Of a DNA stretch of 64,000 nucleotides, positions 43,468 to 51,674 are shown piece by piece (positions within the stretch are counted from its first letter, which is position 1; each line of letters begins with the position of its first letter). The notes beneath the pieces were generated by a model. That model did no database searches. It saw only the letters and a list, made by a program, of their open reading frames with translations, and had not been told where the DNA came from. Source of the stretch: Blastocatellia bacterium (GTDB lineage Bacteria; Acidobacteriota; Blastocatellia; Pyrinomonadales; Pyrinomonadaceae). The position numbers were made by a program, and so were the translations under genes. Location of the stretch: contig JAEUQK010000024.1 of NCBI GenBank assembly GCA_016789265.1, positions 62,001 to 126,000 on the forward strand. Direction: 5' to 3'.

Positions 43468-43674
43468 TTAGTTAGACCAGGTTTGAAAACGCAGAGGTGC
43501 CGAGGTGGGCTTCATATCACGATCGTTCTCGACATCGAGGCGGCTTAGTTCTCCCGCTACCCTGTCGATCAGCAAAGCTGCTTCGGCCGGTTCCAAACCG
43601 TAGGTCGACCTGCGTTCGACAAGGATCGCCACCGCAATTTCACCTTCGAGGTCGTTAATGATTTCCATTCGCAT
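43468..43674 (-). CDS. Small uncharacterised protein
   Basis: A 68-residue soluble protein, IINDLEGEIAVAILVERR followed by EPAEAALLIDRVAGELSRLDVEND and a basic, Pro-containing tail. Codon pattern looks coding and composition is normal, but there is no recognised family and no strong ribosome binding site. Met1 or Met3 could be the start. It lies alone between the M48 gene and the pst leader. Confidence 0.5.
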   Translation of the reverse strand: MRMEIINDLEGEIAVAILVERRSTYGLEPAEAALLIDRVAGELSRLDVENDRDMKPTSAPLRFQTWSN

Positions 43675-43760
43675 CCCAGAAAAGTCGGGAACCGATCGCA
43701 GGGAGGGAGCGGTTTAAGGGTAATATCGATCACCGATCTTTAAGTAAGGCTATCGCTGAC

Positions 43761-43790
43761 TTGTTACTAGGATGTTACAGAAATGTTAAT
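43761..43790 (+). promoter_or_regulatory. Candidate Pho box upstream of pstS
   Basis: Three TGTTA(C/A) units (GTTA starting at 43763, 43774, 43785) occur at an exact 11-bp period: TTACTAGGATG, TTACAGAAATG, TTAATTGTTCG. Phased TTNACA-like repeats on one helix face are how PhoB/PhoP-type regulators bind. They lie about 145 bases before the pstS start. The exact motif of this lineage is unknown. Confidence 0.6.
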
Positions 43791-43821
43791 TGTTCGAGCC
43801 GCATGCTTCTTTTCTAACACC

Positions 43822-43840
43822 GGTTAATTGTAATTTAACC
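43822..43840. promoter_or_regulatory. Inverted repeat in the pst leader
   Basis: GGTTAA (43822-43827) and TTAACC (43835-43840) flank TTGTAAT, a 19-bp dyad 94 bases before the pstS start and 32 bases after the candidate Pho box. It could be part of the promoter region or a second regulator site. Confidence 0.35.
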
Positions 43841-43933
43841 TCTTTGGGAGAACATCGGACTTTTACTTTGTATCTTCAAACTGGAAGTTCGGCCCCAAGG
43901 TGTGTTGAGTTTTCAACTGCGGAGAATATAGCA

Positions 43934-45040
43934 ATGACATTTAAGAAAACAGTTTATATGACGATGGTGATCGCGGTCGTGTTGACGGTGATCATCGGTG
44001 CGGGCTGCAGCGGTCAGAAAATGGGTGACGGCCAGAACACAACGACGACCGCCGGTTCGACGATCCAACTGCAAGGAAGCGGAGCGACGTTTCCGAAGCC
44101 GATCTACGAAAAGTGGGCGAGCGAGTACGGCAAGGTAAACCCGACCGTGAAGATCGATTACCAGGGAAATGGTTCCGGCGCAGGACAAAAGGCGATCCTC
44201 GCGAAGACATCCGATTTCGGCGCGTCGGATGATCCGATGAGCGACGACGACCTCAAGACGGCAAGCGGCGAGATCCTCCACATCCCGACGGTTCTCGGCG
44301 CAGTGGTCATTACCTATAATCTCGACGGCGTGAAAGAACCGCTTAAGCTGTCAGCACAAACGATCTCGGATATCTATCTCGGCAACGTCAAGAAATGGAA
44401 TGACGAAAAGATCAAGGCCGAAAATCCGGACGTGACGCTTCCCGATGCAGATATCCTTCCGGTATATCGAGCGGATGCGAGCGGTACGTCTGCTGTATTC
44501 ACGGATTTCCTCTCAAAGACCGTGCCTGAATGGAAGCAAAAGGTCGGGATGAACAAGCAGCCTAGTTGGATCACAGGTGTCGGTGTCGGTGCAAAAGGAA
44601 ACGATGGCGTCATGGGCCAGGTCAAGCAAACACCAAATTCAATAGGATACGTCGAACTCACGTTCGCAAAAGCAAACAATCTGCCGACGGCTGAGATCAA
44701 GAACAAGGCCGGCAAATTTGTTTCAGCTTCGCTTGATAGCGTTTCCGCCGCTGCAGCCGGATCGGTTGCGGCAATGCCGGCGGATCTTCGCACGCAGATC
44801 ACAAATGCCGACGGAGACGGTGCATATCCTATCTCGAGCTACACATATATCCTTGTGTATAAGGATCAGACAGATGCGGTGAAAGGAAAAGCACTTGTCG
44901 ATTTTCTTTGGTGGGCAACTCACGACGGCGAGAAATTCGGCAAAGAACTTCATTATGCGCCGCTGCCCGCGGATGTTGTGAAGAAGGTTGAGGGCAAGAT
45001 AGCCTCGATCACGAACGGAGGCAAGCCCCTGCGGCAGTAA
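43934..45040 (+). CDS. pstS: Phosphate ABC transporter substrate-binding lipoprotein
   Basis: A 368-residue high-affinity phosphate-binding protein. The signal peptide (MTMVIAVVLTVIIGAGC) ends at Cys25, likely lipidated. Phosphate-binding motifs are clear: LQGSGATFPKPIYEKW, YQGNGSGAGQKAI, a DFGASDDPM Asp region, and RADASGTSAVFTDFLSK. The ATG at 43934 has GGAG about nine bases upstream. First gene of pstSCAB-phoU, preceded by a candidate Pho box; expression should rise under phosphate limitation. Confidence 0.96.
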   Translation: MTFKKTVYMTMVIAVVLTVIIGAGCSGQKMGDGQNTTTTAGSTIQLQGSGATFPKPIYEKWASEYGKVNPTVKIDYQGNGSGAGQKAILAKTSDFGASDDPMSDDDLKTASGEILHIPTVLGAVVITYNLDGVKEPLKLSAQTISDIYLGNVKKWNDEKIKAENPDVTLPDADILPVYRADASGTSAVFTDFLSKTVPEWKQKVGMNKQPSWITGVGVGAKGNDGVMGQVKQTPNSIGYVELTFAKANNLPTAEIKNKAGKFVSASLDSVSAAAAGSVAAMPADLRTQITNADGDGAYPISSYTYILVYKDQTDAVKGKALVDFLWWATHDGEKFGKELHYAPLPADVVKKVEGKIASITNGGKPLRQ

Positions 45041-45046
45041 CAAACC

Positions 45047-45976
45047 TTGGCACAGACGGGAGCCATTGGCGACAAGGTATTCAAGTCCCTTTTATTCGCT
45101 GCCTCGGCGAGCATCTTGCTTATTGTCGCGGCGATCATCTATATGATGGTCGAAAATTCGATGCCGACTCTTTCACGTTTCGGCATCGGGTTTTTGGCGG
45201 GAATGGAATGGAAGCCGGCACAAGAAGAATTCGGTGCTCTGCCTTTCATTTACGGTACCGTCGTTTCGTCGCTGATCGCGGTACTCCTGGCGGTTCCCGT
45301 CTCTATTGGCGTCGCGGTCTTCCTTGTCGAACAGGCACCGAAAAGCGTTGCCAGGCCGATCGCCTTTATGGTAGAGCTTTTGGCGGCGATCCCATCGGTG
45401 GTTTACGGCCTGTGGGGCATATTCGTTCTGGCACCATTCATAAGGGAGTATCTGGGTCCGTTCCTGCAAACCTCGCTCGGTTTCCTTCCGCTCTTTCAGG
45501 GACGCCTTACAGGTATCGGTATGCTTACCGGCGGGATAATACTCGCTTTGATGATCACGCCGATCGTTACAGCGGTCGTACGCGACGTGCTTGAAGCAGT
45601 TCCCGTAACTCAGCGGGAAGCCGCGCTTGCCCTTGGCGCTACAAAATGGGAGACGACAACGATCGTGCTCGGTAATGCCGCGTCGGGAATCGCGGGTTCG
45701 GTCGTGCTCGGCCTCGGAAGAGCGATCGGCGAGACAATGGCTGTTACGATGGTGATCGGAAATTCACCGCAGATCTCAGCGTCCCTATTCGAGCCTGCGA
45801 ACACAATTGCCTCGCTTCTTGCCGCCAATTTCGCTGAAGCTACCGACAAGCTCTACTTGAGTGCTCTGATCGAGATCGGGCTTGTGCTGTTTCTCGTGAC
45901 GTTTGTAGTGAATGCCCTCGCGAAGTTGTTGATCATGAGCGTTGCGAGCGGACCGGATAGGGCAAAACACACTTAA
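45047..45976 (+). CDS. pstC: Phosphate ABC transporter permease PstC
   Basis: A 309-residue inner-membrane permease with six helices. Typical segments are FGIGFLAGMEWKPAQEEFGALPFIYGT, PSVVYGLWGIFVLAPF and the EAA loop EAVPVTQREAALALGATKWETT, then GRAIGETMAVTMVIGN. Start is TTG at 45047, six bases after the pstS stop; the next Met lies beyond the first helix, so TTG is required. Cotranscribed with pstS. Confidence 0.95.
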   Translation: MAQTGAIGDKVFKSLLFAASASILLIVAAIIYMMVENSMPTLSRFGIGFLAGMEWKPAQEEFGALPFIYGTVVSSLIAVLLAVPVSIGVAVFLVEQAPKSVARPIAFMVELLAAIPSVVYGLWGIFVLAPFIREYLGPFLQTSLGFLPLFQGRLTGIGMLTGGIILALMITPIVTAVVRDVLEAVPVTQREAALALGATKWETTTIVLGNAASGIAGSVVLGLGRAIGETMAVTMVIGNSPQISASLFEPANTIASLLAANFAEATDKLYLSALIEIGLVLFLVTFVVNALAKLLIMSVASGPDRAKHT

Positions 45977-45981
45977 TATCG

Positions 45982-46827
45982 ATGGCGTCGACAGGAACTT
46001 CACTCCATAACCGCAGAAAGCTGGTCAACACGATAATGGCGAGCCTGACGTCGGTGTGTGCACTTTTGGTAACGTTGCTCCTGCTGCTGATAATCGGCTA
46101 TATTGCCGTGCGTGGTATCTCGTCGCTTAGTATTCAGTTTCTGATCGATACTCCGAAACCGGTTGGCGAGGGCGGCGGCATCGGCAACGCGATCGTCGGC
46201 TCGGTGATGATGACCCTCTTCGCATCCGTGATCGGGCTGCCTGTAGGTATTGCCGCCGGCGTTTATCTTTCAGAATACGGAAGGAACTGGTACGGAAATA
46301 TTGGTCGATTCGTCGCCGATACGCTGATCGGAATTCCGTCGATCATCGTCGGCATTTTCATCTATACCGCAGTGGTTCTGCCGATGGGCCGACAGTCCGG
46401 ACTTGCTGGTTCACTCGCATTAGCGGTGATCATCATACCGATCGTCGCGCGCACGACGGAGGAAATGATAAGGCTCGTTCCAAACTCGATGCGCGAAGGG
46501 GCATTGGCGCTCGGCGCACCGCATTGGCGCGTCTCATGGAATATCGTGCTGCCCGCCGCCGCATCTGGCATCGCGACCGGAGCAATGCTTGCAATAGCCC
46601 GAGTGACTGGCGAAACCGCACCGCTGCTTTTCACCGCTCTGAATAGCAGATTTTACAATTACTATCTCGATCAGCCGATGTCGTCGCTGACCGTTCAGAT
46701 CTTTAATTATGCGACCGGTCCGTTCGAGGTCGAACATGCAATGGCATGGGCGGCGACACTCGTGCTGGTTGCGGCAATTTTAGTAATAAATATTTTCGTT
46801 CGAACGCTAACAAGGAAGCGGTATTAG
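45982..46827 (+). CDS. pstA: Phosphate ABC transporter permease PstA
   Basis: A 281-residue permease with six helices. It has the PstA features [50 protein letters not shown] and the coupling loop [27 protein letters not shown], ending in VNIFVRTL. It starts six bases after pstC and ends 17 bases before pstB. Confidence 0.95.
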   Translation: MASTGTSLHNRRKLVNTIMASLTSVCALLVTLLLLLIIGYIAVRGISSLSIQFLIDTPKPVGEGGGIGNAIVGSVMMTLFASVIGLPVGIAAGVYLSEYGRNWYGNIGRFVADTLIGIPSIIVGIFIYTAVVLPMGRQSGLAGSLALAVIIIPIVARTTEEMIRLVPNSMREGALALGAPHWRVSWNIVLPAAASGIATGAMLAIARVTGETAPLLFTALNSRFYNYYLDQPMSSLTVQIFNYATGPFEVEHAMAWAATLVLVAAILVINIFVRTLTRKRY

Positions 46828-46843
46828 ACGGCATTACGCAATA

Positions 46844-47602
46844 ATGCAAAACAAGATCAGCATCTCCAATTTGAACTTTTTCTACGGAAAGGCGCAGGCG
46901 CTGTACGACATCACTCTCGATATCCCGGAGAAGGAGGTCGTCGCATTCATCGGGCCGTCAGGTTGCGGAAAATCAACGTTCCTGCGAACTTTGAACCGGA
47001 TGAACGATACGATCCCGATTGCCCGTGCCGATGGAACGGTAACAATTGACGGTGAAAATATTTATGCGCCGGGTACCGACGTTGTGGCACTCCGAAGAAA
47101 GGTCGGAATGGTCTTTCAAAAGTCTAATCCGTTCCCGAAGTCGATCTTTGAGAACGTCGCTTACGGGATCCGTATCAATGGTATCCACAGCAGCAAGTCT
47201 GATTTGAATCATCGAGTCGAAAAGGCTCTTCATGATGCGGCTTTATGGGACGAGGTCAAAGATCGGCTGAGTAGTTCGGCGTTTGGGCTATCCGGCGGTC
47301 AACAGCAGAGACTTTGCATCGCCCGCGCGTTAGCGGTCGAGCCGGAAGTCATTCTGATGGACGAACCTGCATCTGCGCTCGACCCCATCGCGACCCAAAA
47401 GATAGAGGAGCTCGTTGTCGAACTAAAGCGTGACTACACGATCGTTATCGTCACTCACAATATGCAGCAGGCATCGCGGGTTTCAGACAAAACCGCGTTC
47501 TTTATGCTCGGCAAGTTGATCGAATTTGGCCCGACTTACAAGATGTTTCAAAACCCGGATGAGAAACTAACGGAAGACTATATTACCGGACGCTTTGGTT
47601 AA
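46844..47602 (+). CDS. pstB: Phosphate ABC transporter ATP-binding protein PstB
   Basis: A 252-residue ATPase. Walker [10 protein letters not shown], signature [15 protein letters not shown], Walker [16 protein letters not shown], and the H-loop [17 protein letters not shown] are all intact, with the PstB-specific [14 protein letters not shown] start and MNDTIP element. It drives uptake through PstCA. The gene lies between pstA and phoU in one operon. Confidence 0.97.
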   Translation: MQNKISISNLNFFYGKAQALYDITLDIPEKEVVAFIGPSGCGKSTFLRTLNRMNDTIPIARADGTVTIDGENIYAPGTDVVALRRKVGMVFQKSNPFPKSIFENVAYGIRINGIHSSKSDLNHRVEKALHDAALWDEVKDRLSSSAFGLSGGQQQRLCIARALAVEPEVILMDEPASALDPIATQKIEELVVELKRDYTIVIVTHNMQQASRVSDKTAFFMLGKLIEFGPTYKMFQNPDEKLTEDYITGRFG

Positions 47603-47644
47603 TTAGGGGAAATCTAATACCGGTTACGTGCTATTTTATTTGAG

Positions 47645-48307
47645 ATGGATCATCGGATCATAGACGAACAACTTGACGTCCTTCGGGACAAGATATTGCT
47701 GCTTGGCGGAGCAACCGAAGCTGCGGTGCAACGCGCGATGAAGTCGCTGGTCGAGCGAGACAATGAACTCGCCAAGGTGGTCCTTGAAGAAGACAAGATC
47801 ATCGACCAGATGGAGCTCGAGATCGACCGGCTTAGCATAGACATACTTGCGCTTCAGCATCCGGCGGCCCATGACCTTAGATTTGTGATCTCGGTCGCGA
47901 AGATCACGCCTATCCTCGAACGCATCGCCGACCATGCCGGCAGTATCGCTGAAGCCGCCCTCACGATCAACACCGAACCGCTCGTAAAAAACTACGTAGA
48001 TTTTCCGTTAATGGCTCAGATCGCGGCGGAAATGCTCCGGACGGCGCTCGATGCTTTTACGAATGAGGATGCTCAAATATCGCGCGAAGTAATAAAGCGC
48101 GACAAGGAGATAGATGCGGCATATAAACGCGTGTTCAATAAACTTCTGGACATGATGATCGAGGATCCGTCGGCCACAACGGGCGCGGCTCACCTCCTCT
48201 TTGTAGCAAAACATTTGGAACGCATCGGCGACTATGTAAAGGACATTTGTGAGCTCAACGTTTATCTTCGTGAGGCCGCGTTCATTAAACACAGCAGAGA
48301 GATATGA
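47645..48307 (+). CDS. phoU: Phosphate-signalling regulator PhoU
   Basis: A 220-residue protein of two three-helix PhoU domains (about 8-100 and 112-205). The motif segments AMKSLVERDNELAKVVLEEDKIIDQMELEIDR and LLFVAKHLERIGDYVKDICE carry the acidic metal-binding residues. PhoU links Pst occupancy to the PhoR kinase. It is the last gene of the pst operon, with a hairpin terminator 43 bases after its stop. Confidence 0.95.
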   Translation: MDHRIIDEQLDVLRDKILLLGGATEAAVQRAMKSLVERDNELAKVVLEEDKIIDQMELEIDRLSIDILALQHPAAHDLRFVISVAKITPILERIADHAGSIAEAALTINTEPLVKNYVDFPLMAQIAAEMLRTALDAFTNEDAQISREVIKRDKEIDAAYKRVFNKLLDMMIEDPSATTGAAHLLFVAKHLERIGDYVKDICELNVYLREAAFIKHSREI

Positions 48308-48350
48308 ACTTACGATAAGTTCGGCTGATCAGTGTTAAAAGGATTTGCTA

Positions 48351-48380
48351 GGCTCGTCTTGTGGACAAGACGGGCCTTTC
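48351..48380 (+). terminator. Hairpin terminator after phoU
   Basis: GGCTCGTCTTG (48351-48361) pairs with CAAGACGGGCC (48366-48376), an 11-bp stem with one G-T pair and loop TGGA. It is followed by a short TTTCCACTTT rather than a long T run, so termination may be partial. Confidence 0.7.
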
Positions 48381-48429
48381 CACTTTATCCTAAAGCCGTT
48401 CCGTTCAATCACATTGGAGACTGATCAAA

Positions 48430-49050
48430 ATGGCTTTTAGCTTTCTTCCGCGAGAGGACCAATATTTCTCCCTATTCACTCAAATGGCCGGGAAGATCGA
48501 GGAAGCGGGCGGCATCCTCGTCGAAATGCTTGAATCCGGCGGCGACGATCATAGTTCTTATACTAAACGGATAAAAGACGTCGAACACAGCTGCGATCAA
48601 CTTACGCACGAGATCACGACCAAACTGAACAAGTCCTTCATTACGCCCTTTGACCGAGAAGACATTTACACGCTCTCAGTTGCCCTCGACGATATCTGCG
48701 ACTACATCGACGCCGGGGCCCGCGCGATCGTAATGTACGACATTCGCGAATTCAATGAGGATTCCCGGCAGCTCGCGCGAATAATTCGCGATCAGGGATC
48801 GGCGATCCGCAAGGCCGTTTCGATGCTGAGCAAGCCAAACGGGATCAACGAACATTTTGTCGAGATCCACCGTCTCGAAAATGTGGCGGACGACGTTTAC
48901 TTTCGCTCGATCGGTAAGCTCTTTACGGAAACGTCTGACCCGATGGCGGTCATTAAGTACAAGGAACTTTACGAGATCCTCGAAGCCGCGACCGACCGCG
49001 CCGAAAGCGTCGCGAACATCATCGAAAGCATAGTACTCAAACATAACTGA
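48430..49050 (+). CDS. DUF47 PhoU-like accessory protein of the PiT transporter
   Basis: A 206-residue helical protein of the DUF47/PhoU-like family. Hallmarks are FLPREDQYFSLFTQMAG, a VEHSCDQLTHEITTKLNKSFITPFDREDI core carrying acidic metal ligands, and IEIH-like RLENVADDVYFRSIGKLF. Such proteins are almost always encoded beside PiT-type phosphate transporters and modulate them. Here pit follows after repeat E. GGAG lies about ten bases before the start. The gene is separated from phoU by a hairpin, so it may have its own promoter. Confidence 0.9.
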   Translation: MAFSFLPREDQYFSLFTQMAGKIEEAGGILVEMLESGGDDHSSYTKRIKDVEHSCDQLTHEITTKLNKSFITPFDREDIYTLSVALDDICDYIDAGARAIVMYDIREFNEDSRQLARIIRDQGSAIRKAVSMLSKPNGINEHFVEIHRLENVADDVYFRSIGKLFTETSDPMAVIKYKELYEILEAATDRAESVANIIESIVLKHN

Positions 49051-49131
49051 CAATGGATAAATGATTATGGAAAGTCGGTTTCGCCCCGCGTTTCCAATTC
49101 TCCATTTTCAATTGTCCATTCTCAATTCATT
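49051..49131. repeat. Intergenic inverted-repeat element (repeat E)
   Basis: The left part (49051-49073) has CAATGGATAAATGATTATGGAAA. The right part (49091-49130) holds TTTCCAATTCTCCATTTTC and AATTGTCCATTCTCAATTC, an imperfect inverse with tandem ATTGTCCATT-like units. It fills the entire gap between the DUF47 gene and pit and leaves no ribosome binding site before pit. Confidence 0.65.
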
Positions 49132-50208
49132 ATGGACGGACAAACCGCCGCATTCAGCCTCGTTGCTCTCATCATCCTTGTCGCGTTGATCTTTGATTAC
49201 GTCAATGGTTTTCACGACGCCGCAAATTCGATAGCAACCGTTGTTGCAACACGCGTACTGTCTCCCGGCGTTGCGGTCGCGTGGGCGGCATTTTTTAATT
49301 TCGTTGCGTTTCTGGTTTTCGGCACGGCGGTGGCAAAGACGATCGGCGGCGACATGGTCGATATTGCAAAGATCCCCGGCAGCGACCAGTTGTTCGTTCT
49401 TCTTGCGGCCGTCCTCGGCGCGACCATTTGGAATCTAATTACCTGGTGGCTCGGCTTGCCGACATCGAGTTCGCACGCGCTCGTTGGCGCTTACGCTGGC
49501 TCGGCGATGTGCTCGTATATTTGGCACTTTGGATTTACCGGCGTCGAGACCGTTCTGAAAGCCGCCGGATGGATAAAAACACTTACTTTTATTGTTCTTT
49601 CGCCACTCATAGGAATGACCCTTGGATTTATCCTGATGGTCGCGGTCTATTGGATCTTTCACCGTGTCTCGGTCAACAAGGTCGATAAGGTATTCCGCGT
49701 CGGGCAGCTATTTTCTGCCGGTGCATATTCGCTCGGCCACGGCGGCAACGATGCTCAAAAGACAATGGGCGTGATAACCATTGCGCTCGTCGCCGGCGGC
49801 TATTTACAGATGCTGCCCAACGGTAAACTACCCGAAGTTCCGCTTTGGGTCGTGCTCGCCGCTCACGCCGCTATCGGGTTGGGAACCTTGTCGGGCGGCT
49901 GGCGTATCGTGAAAACGATGGGCACGAAGATCGTAAAATTACAACCGGTTGGCGGATTCTGCGCGGAGACCGCCGGCGCTATTACCCTGTTTGGCGCGAC
50001 CGCGGCTGGCATTCCCGTTTCGACCACACACACCATTACCGGTTCGATCGTCGGCGTCGGCTCGGCCAAGCGGGCATCGGCAGTTAAATGGGGAGTCGCG
50101 GGCCGCATCGTCTGGGCGTGGGTGCTCACAATACCTATGGCCGCCATCATCGCCGCGCTGTCCTACGGTTTTGTACTTCTCATTGAAAAAATAACGGGCC
50201 GGATCTAG
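49132..50208 (+). CDS. pit: PiT-family inorganic phosphate transporter
   Basis: A 358-residue low-affinity, cation-coupled phosphate permease with about ten helices. The two inverted halves carry GFHDAANSIATVVATRVL near residues 26-45 and GGNDAQKTMGVI near 204, and TTTHT-like PVSTTHTITGSIVG near 300. The GLPTSSSHALVGAYAGSAM motif is typical. Located behind its DUF47 partner; together with Pst it gives a second phosphate route. Confidence 0.95.
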   Translation: MDGQTAAFSLVALIILVALIFDYVNGFHDAANSIATVVATRVLSPGVAVAWAAFFNFVAFLVFGTAVAKTIGGDMVDIAKIPGSDQLFVLLAAVLGATIWNLITWWLGLPTSSSHALVGAYAGSAMCSYIWHFGFTGVETVLKAAGWIKTLTFIVLSPLIGMTLGFILMVAVYWIFHRVSVNKVDKVFRVGQLFSAGAYSLGHGGNDAQKTMGVITIALVAGGYLQMLPNGKLPEVPLWVVLAAHAAIGLGTLSGGWRIVKTMGTKIVKLQPVGGFCAETAGAITLFGATAAGIPVSTTHTITGSIVGVGSAKRASAVKWGVAGRIVWAWVLTIPMAAIIAALSYGFVLLIEKITGRI

Positions 50209-50276
50209 TCAGCCGGCCAACTCTTGCCCTTACCTGCCCAAAGTGACATCATTTTCTTTTACCCGGAGGGAAGAAG

Positions 50277-51389
50277 ATGTCCGCCATTATTGAACAAGCA
50301 GGGGTTTTAGAAGATTTTCTGGTCATGCCTGACGATGAACTTGCGGCTTCGATCGAGGCAGCACGCGAGGCATTAGGAAGTCGAGTCGTCATTCTCGGGC
50401 ACCATTATCAGCGCGACGACGTGATCCGCCACGCCGACCTCACGGGCGACAGCTATCAACTCTCCGTGATGGCATCGCAGACCGACGCCGATTACATTGT
50501 TTTCTGCGGCGTTCACTTCATGGCCGAATCGGCCAACGTACTTGGTAAGCCTTCACAGCGTGTGATCCTTCCCGATCTGGGGGCTGGATGTTCGATGGCG
50601 GACATGGCCTCGATCGATCAGGTCGAGGATGCGTGGGAACAGCTTCGCGAGATCGGAGTGCTCGAACAAAAGGTCGCTCCGATCACCTACATGAATTCGA
50701 CCGCGGCAATAAAGGCCTTCTGCGGCCGTAACGAAGGCGTCGTTTGCACCTCGTCCAATGCCGTTCCGCTGTTCGACGTTTACCTGAAAGAATTCGACAA
50801 GATGTTCTTTTTCCCCGACCAGCATCTTGGCCGTAACACGGGAGCGAAATTCGGGATCCCGCTCGAAAAGATGGTCGTCTGGAACCCGCACGAAGAATTA
50901 GGCGGGAACACTCCCGAAGCATTGCTCGACGCGAAGCTCATTTTATGGCGCGGACATTGTTCGGTGCATGGACGATTCAAGCCCTGGCACGTTGATAAGA
51001 TCCGCGACGATGTGCCCGGTGTTCAGGTGCTTGTGCACCCTGAGTGTACACGCGAGGTCGTGGAAAAAAGCGACCTCGACGGTTCGACCAGTTACATAAT
51101 CCAGACGGTCGAAAATGCTCCGGCGGGTACGAAATGGGCCATCGGCACCGAGGTCAATCTCGTAAAACGGCTGGCAGACCGATTCCCGGATAAAGAGATC
51201 CACCTGCTCGCTCCCGATCTTTGTATGTGTGCCACAATGTACCGTATTGCGCCCCAGAACCTGGCGTGGGCAATGGCAAACCTTACAGAAGGCGTTATCG
51301 TGAACGAGATCGTCGTCGATGATGAGACGAAGCATTACGCGAACATTGCGCTTGAACGCATGATCCGAATGACGGAGAAAAAGATCTAG
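50277..51389 (+). CDS. nadA: Quinolinate synthase
   Basis: A 370-residue NadA that condenses iminoaspartate with dihydroxyacetone phosphate to quinolinate, the start of NAD synthesis. It has the [4Fe-4S] Cys residues in the conserved FCGVHFMAESAN, GVVCTSSNAV and DLCMCATMYR contexts, and the ILGHHYQRDDV and HPECTREV segments. AGGG precedes the ATG. The downstream ferredoxin gene starts 16 bases after the stop. nadB and nadC are absent from this window. Confidence 0.96.
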   Translation: MSAIIEQAGVLEDFLVMPDDELAASIEAAREALGSRVVILGHHYQRDDVIRHADLTGDSYQLSVMASQTDADYIVFCGVHFMAESANVLGKPSQRVILPDLGAGCSMADMASIDQVEDAWEQLREIGVLEQKVAPITYMNSTAAIKAFCGRNEGVVCTSSNAVPLFDVYLKEFDKMFFFPDQHLGRNTGAKFGIPLEKMVVWNPHEELGGNTPEALLDAKLILWRGHCSVHGRFKPWHVDKIRDDVPGVQVLVHPECTREVVEKSDLDGSTSYIIQTVENAPAGTKWAIGTEVNLVKRLADRFPDKEIHLLAPDLCMCATMYRIAPQNLAWAMANLTEGVIVNEIVVDDETKHYANIALERMIRMTEKKI

Positions 51390-51404
51390 CCGCCAATTTT
51401 TGTT

Positions 51405-51674
51405 ATGGCGTTTGTTAAAGACAAGCTGCCCGATAATGTCGCCGGCAAATTCTATGTTGACCGGCAGTGCATAGACTGCGACGTCTGCCGCGACACTTCG
51501 CCTTCCAACTTCAAACGCAACGACAATAACGGATACTCTTACGTATGCAAACAGCCCGAATCCACCGAGGAATTCGAGCTGTGTATGGACGCATTGATGG
51601 CTTGCCCGGTCGAAGCCATCGGCGATGACGCCGAGGCCGGCGATCTCCCTAAAGCTTCAAAGTTCGCGGCTTGA
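51405..51674 (+). CDS. Single-cluster ferredoxin
   Basis: An 89-residue ferredoxin of the [4Fe-4S] (Fer4_13 / Fer4_15-like) type. It has CIDCDVCRDTSP with three Cys near residues 23-29 and a CPVEAIG Cys in the C-terminal half, giving one cluster. Linker residues AGDL follow. It is cotranscribed with nadA and might supply electrons or assist cluster maintenance of NadA (inference from position). Its 3' end overlaps the convergent hydrolase gene by 26 bases. Confidence 0.85.
   Translation: MAFVKDKLPDNVAGKFYVDRQCIDCDVCRDTSPSNFKRNDNNGYSYVCKQPESTEEFELCMDALMACPVEAIGDDAEAGDLPKASKFAA

Noticed and set aside
50190..50222. GGCCGG...CCGGCC hairpin after pit
   Set aside because: Six-base stem around the stop codon without a T run; too weak to call a terminator.
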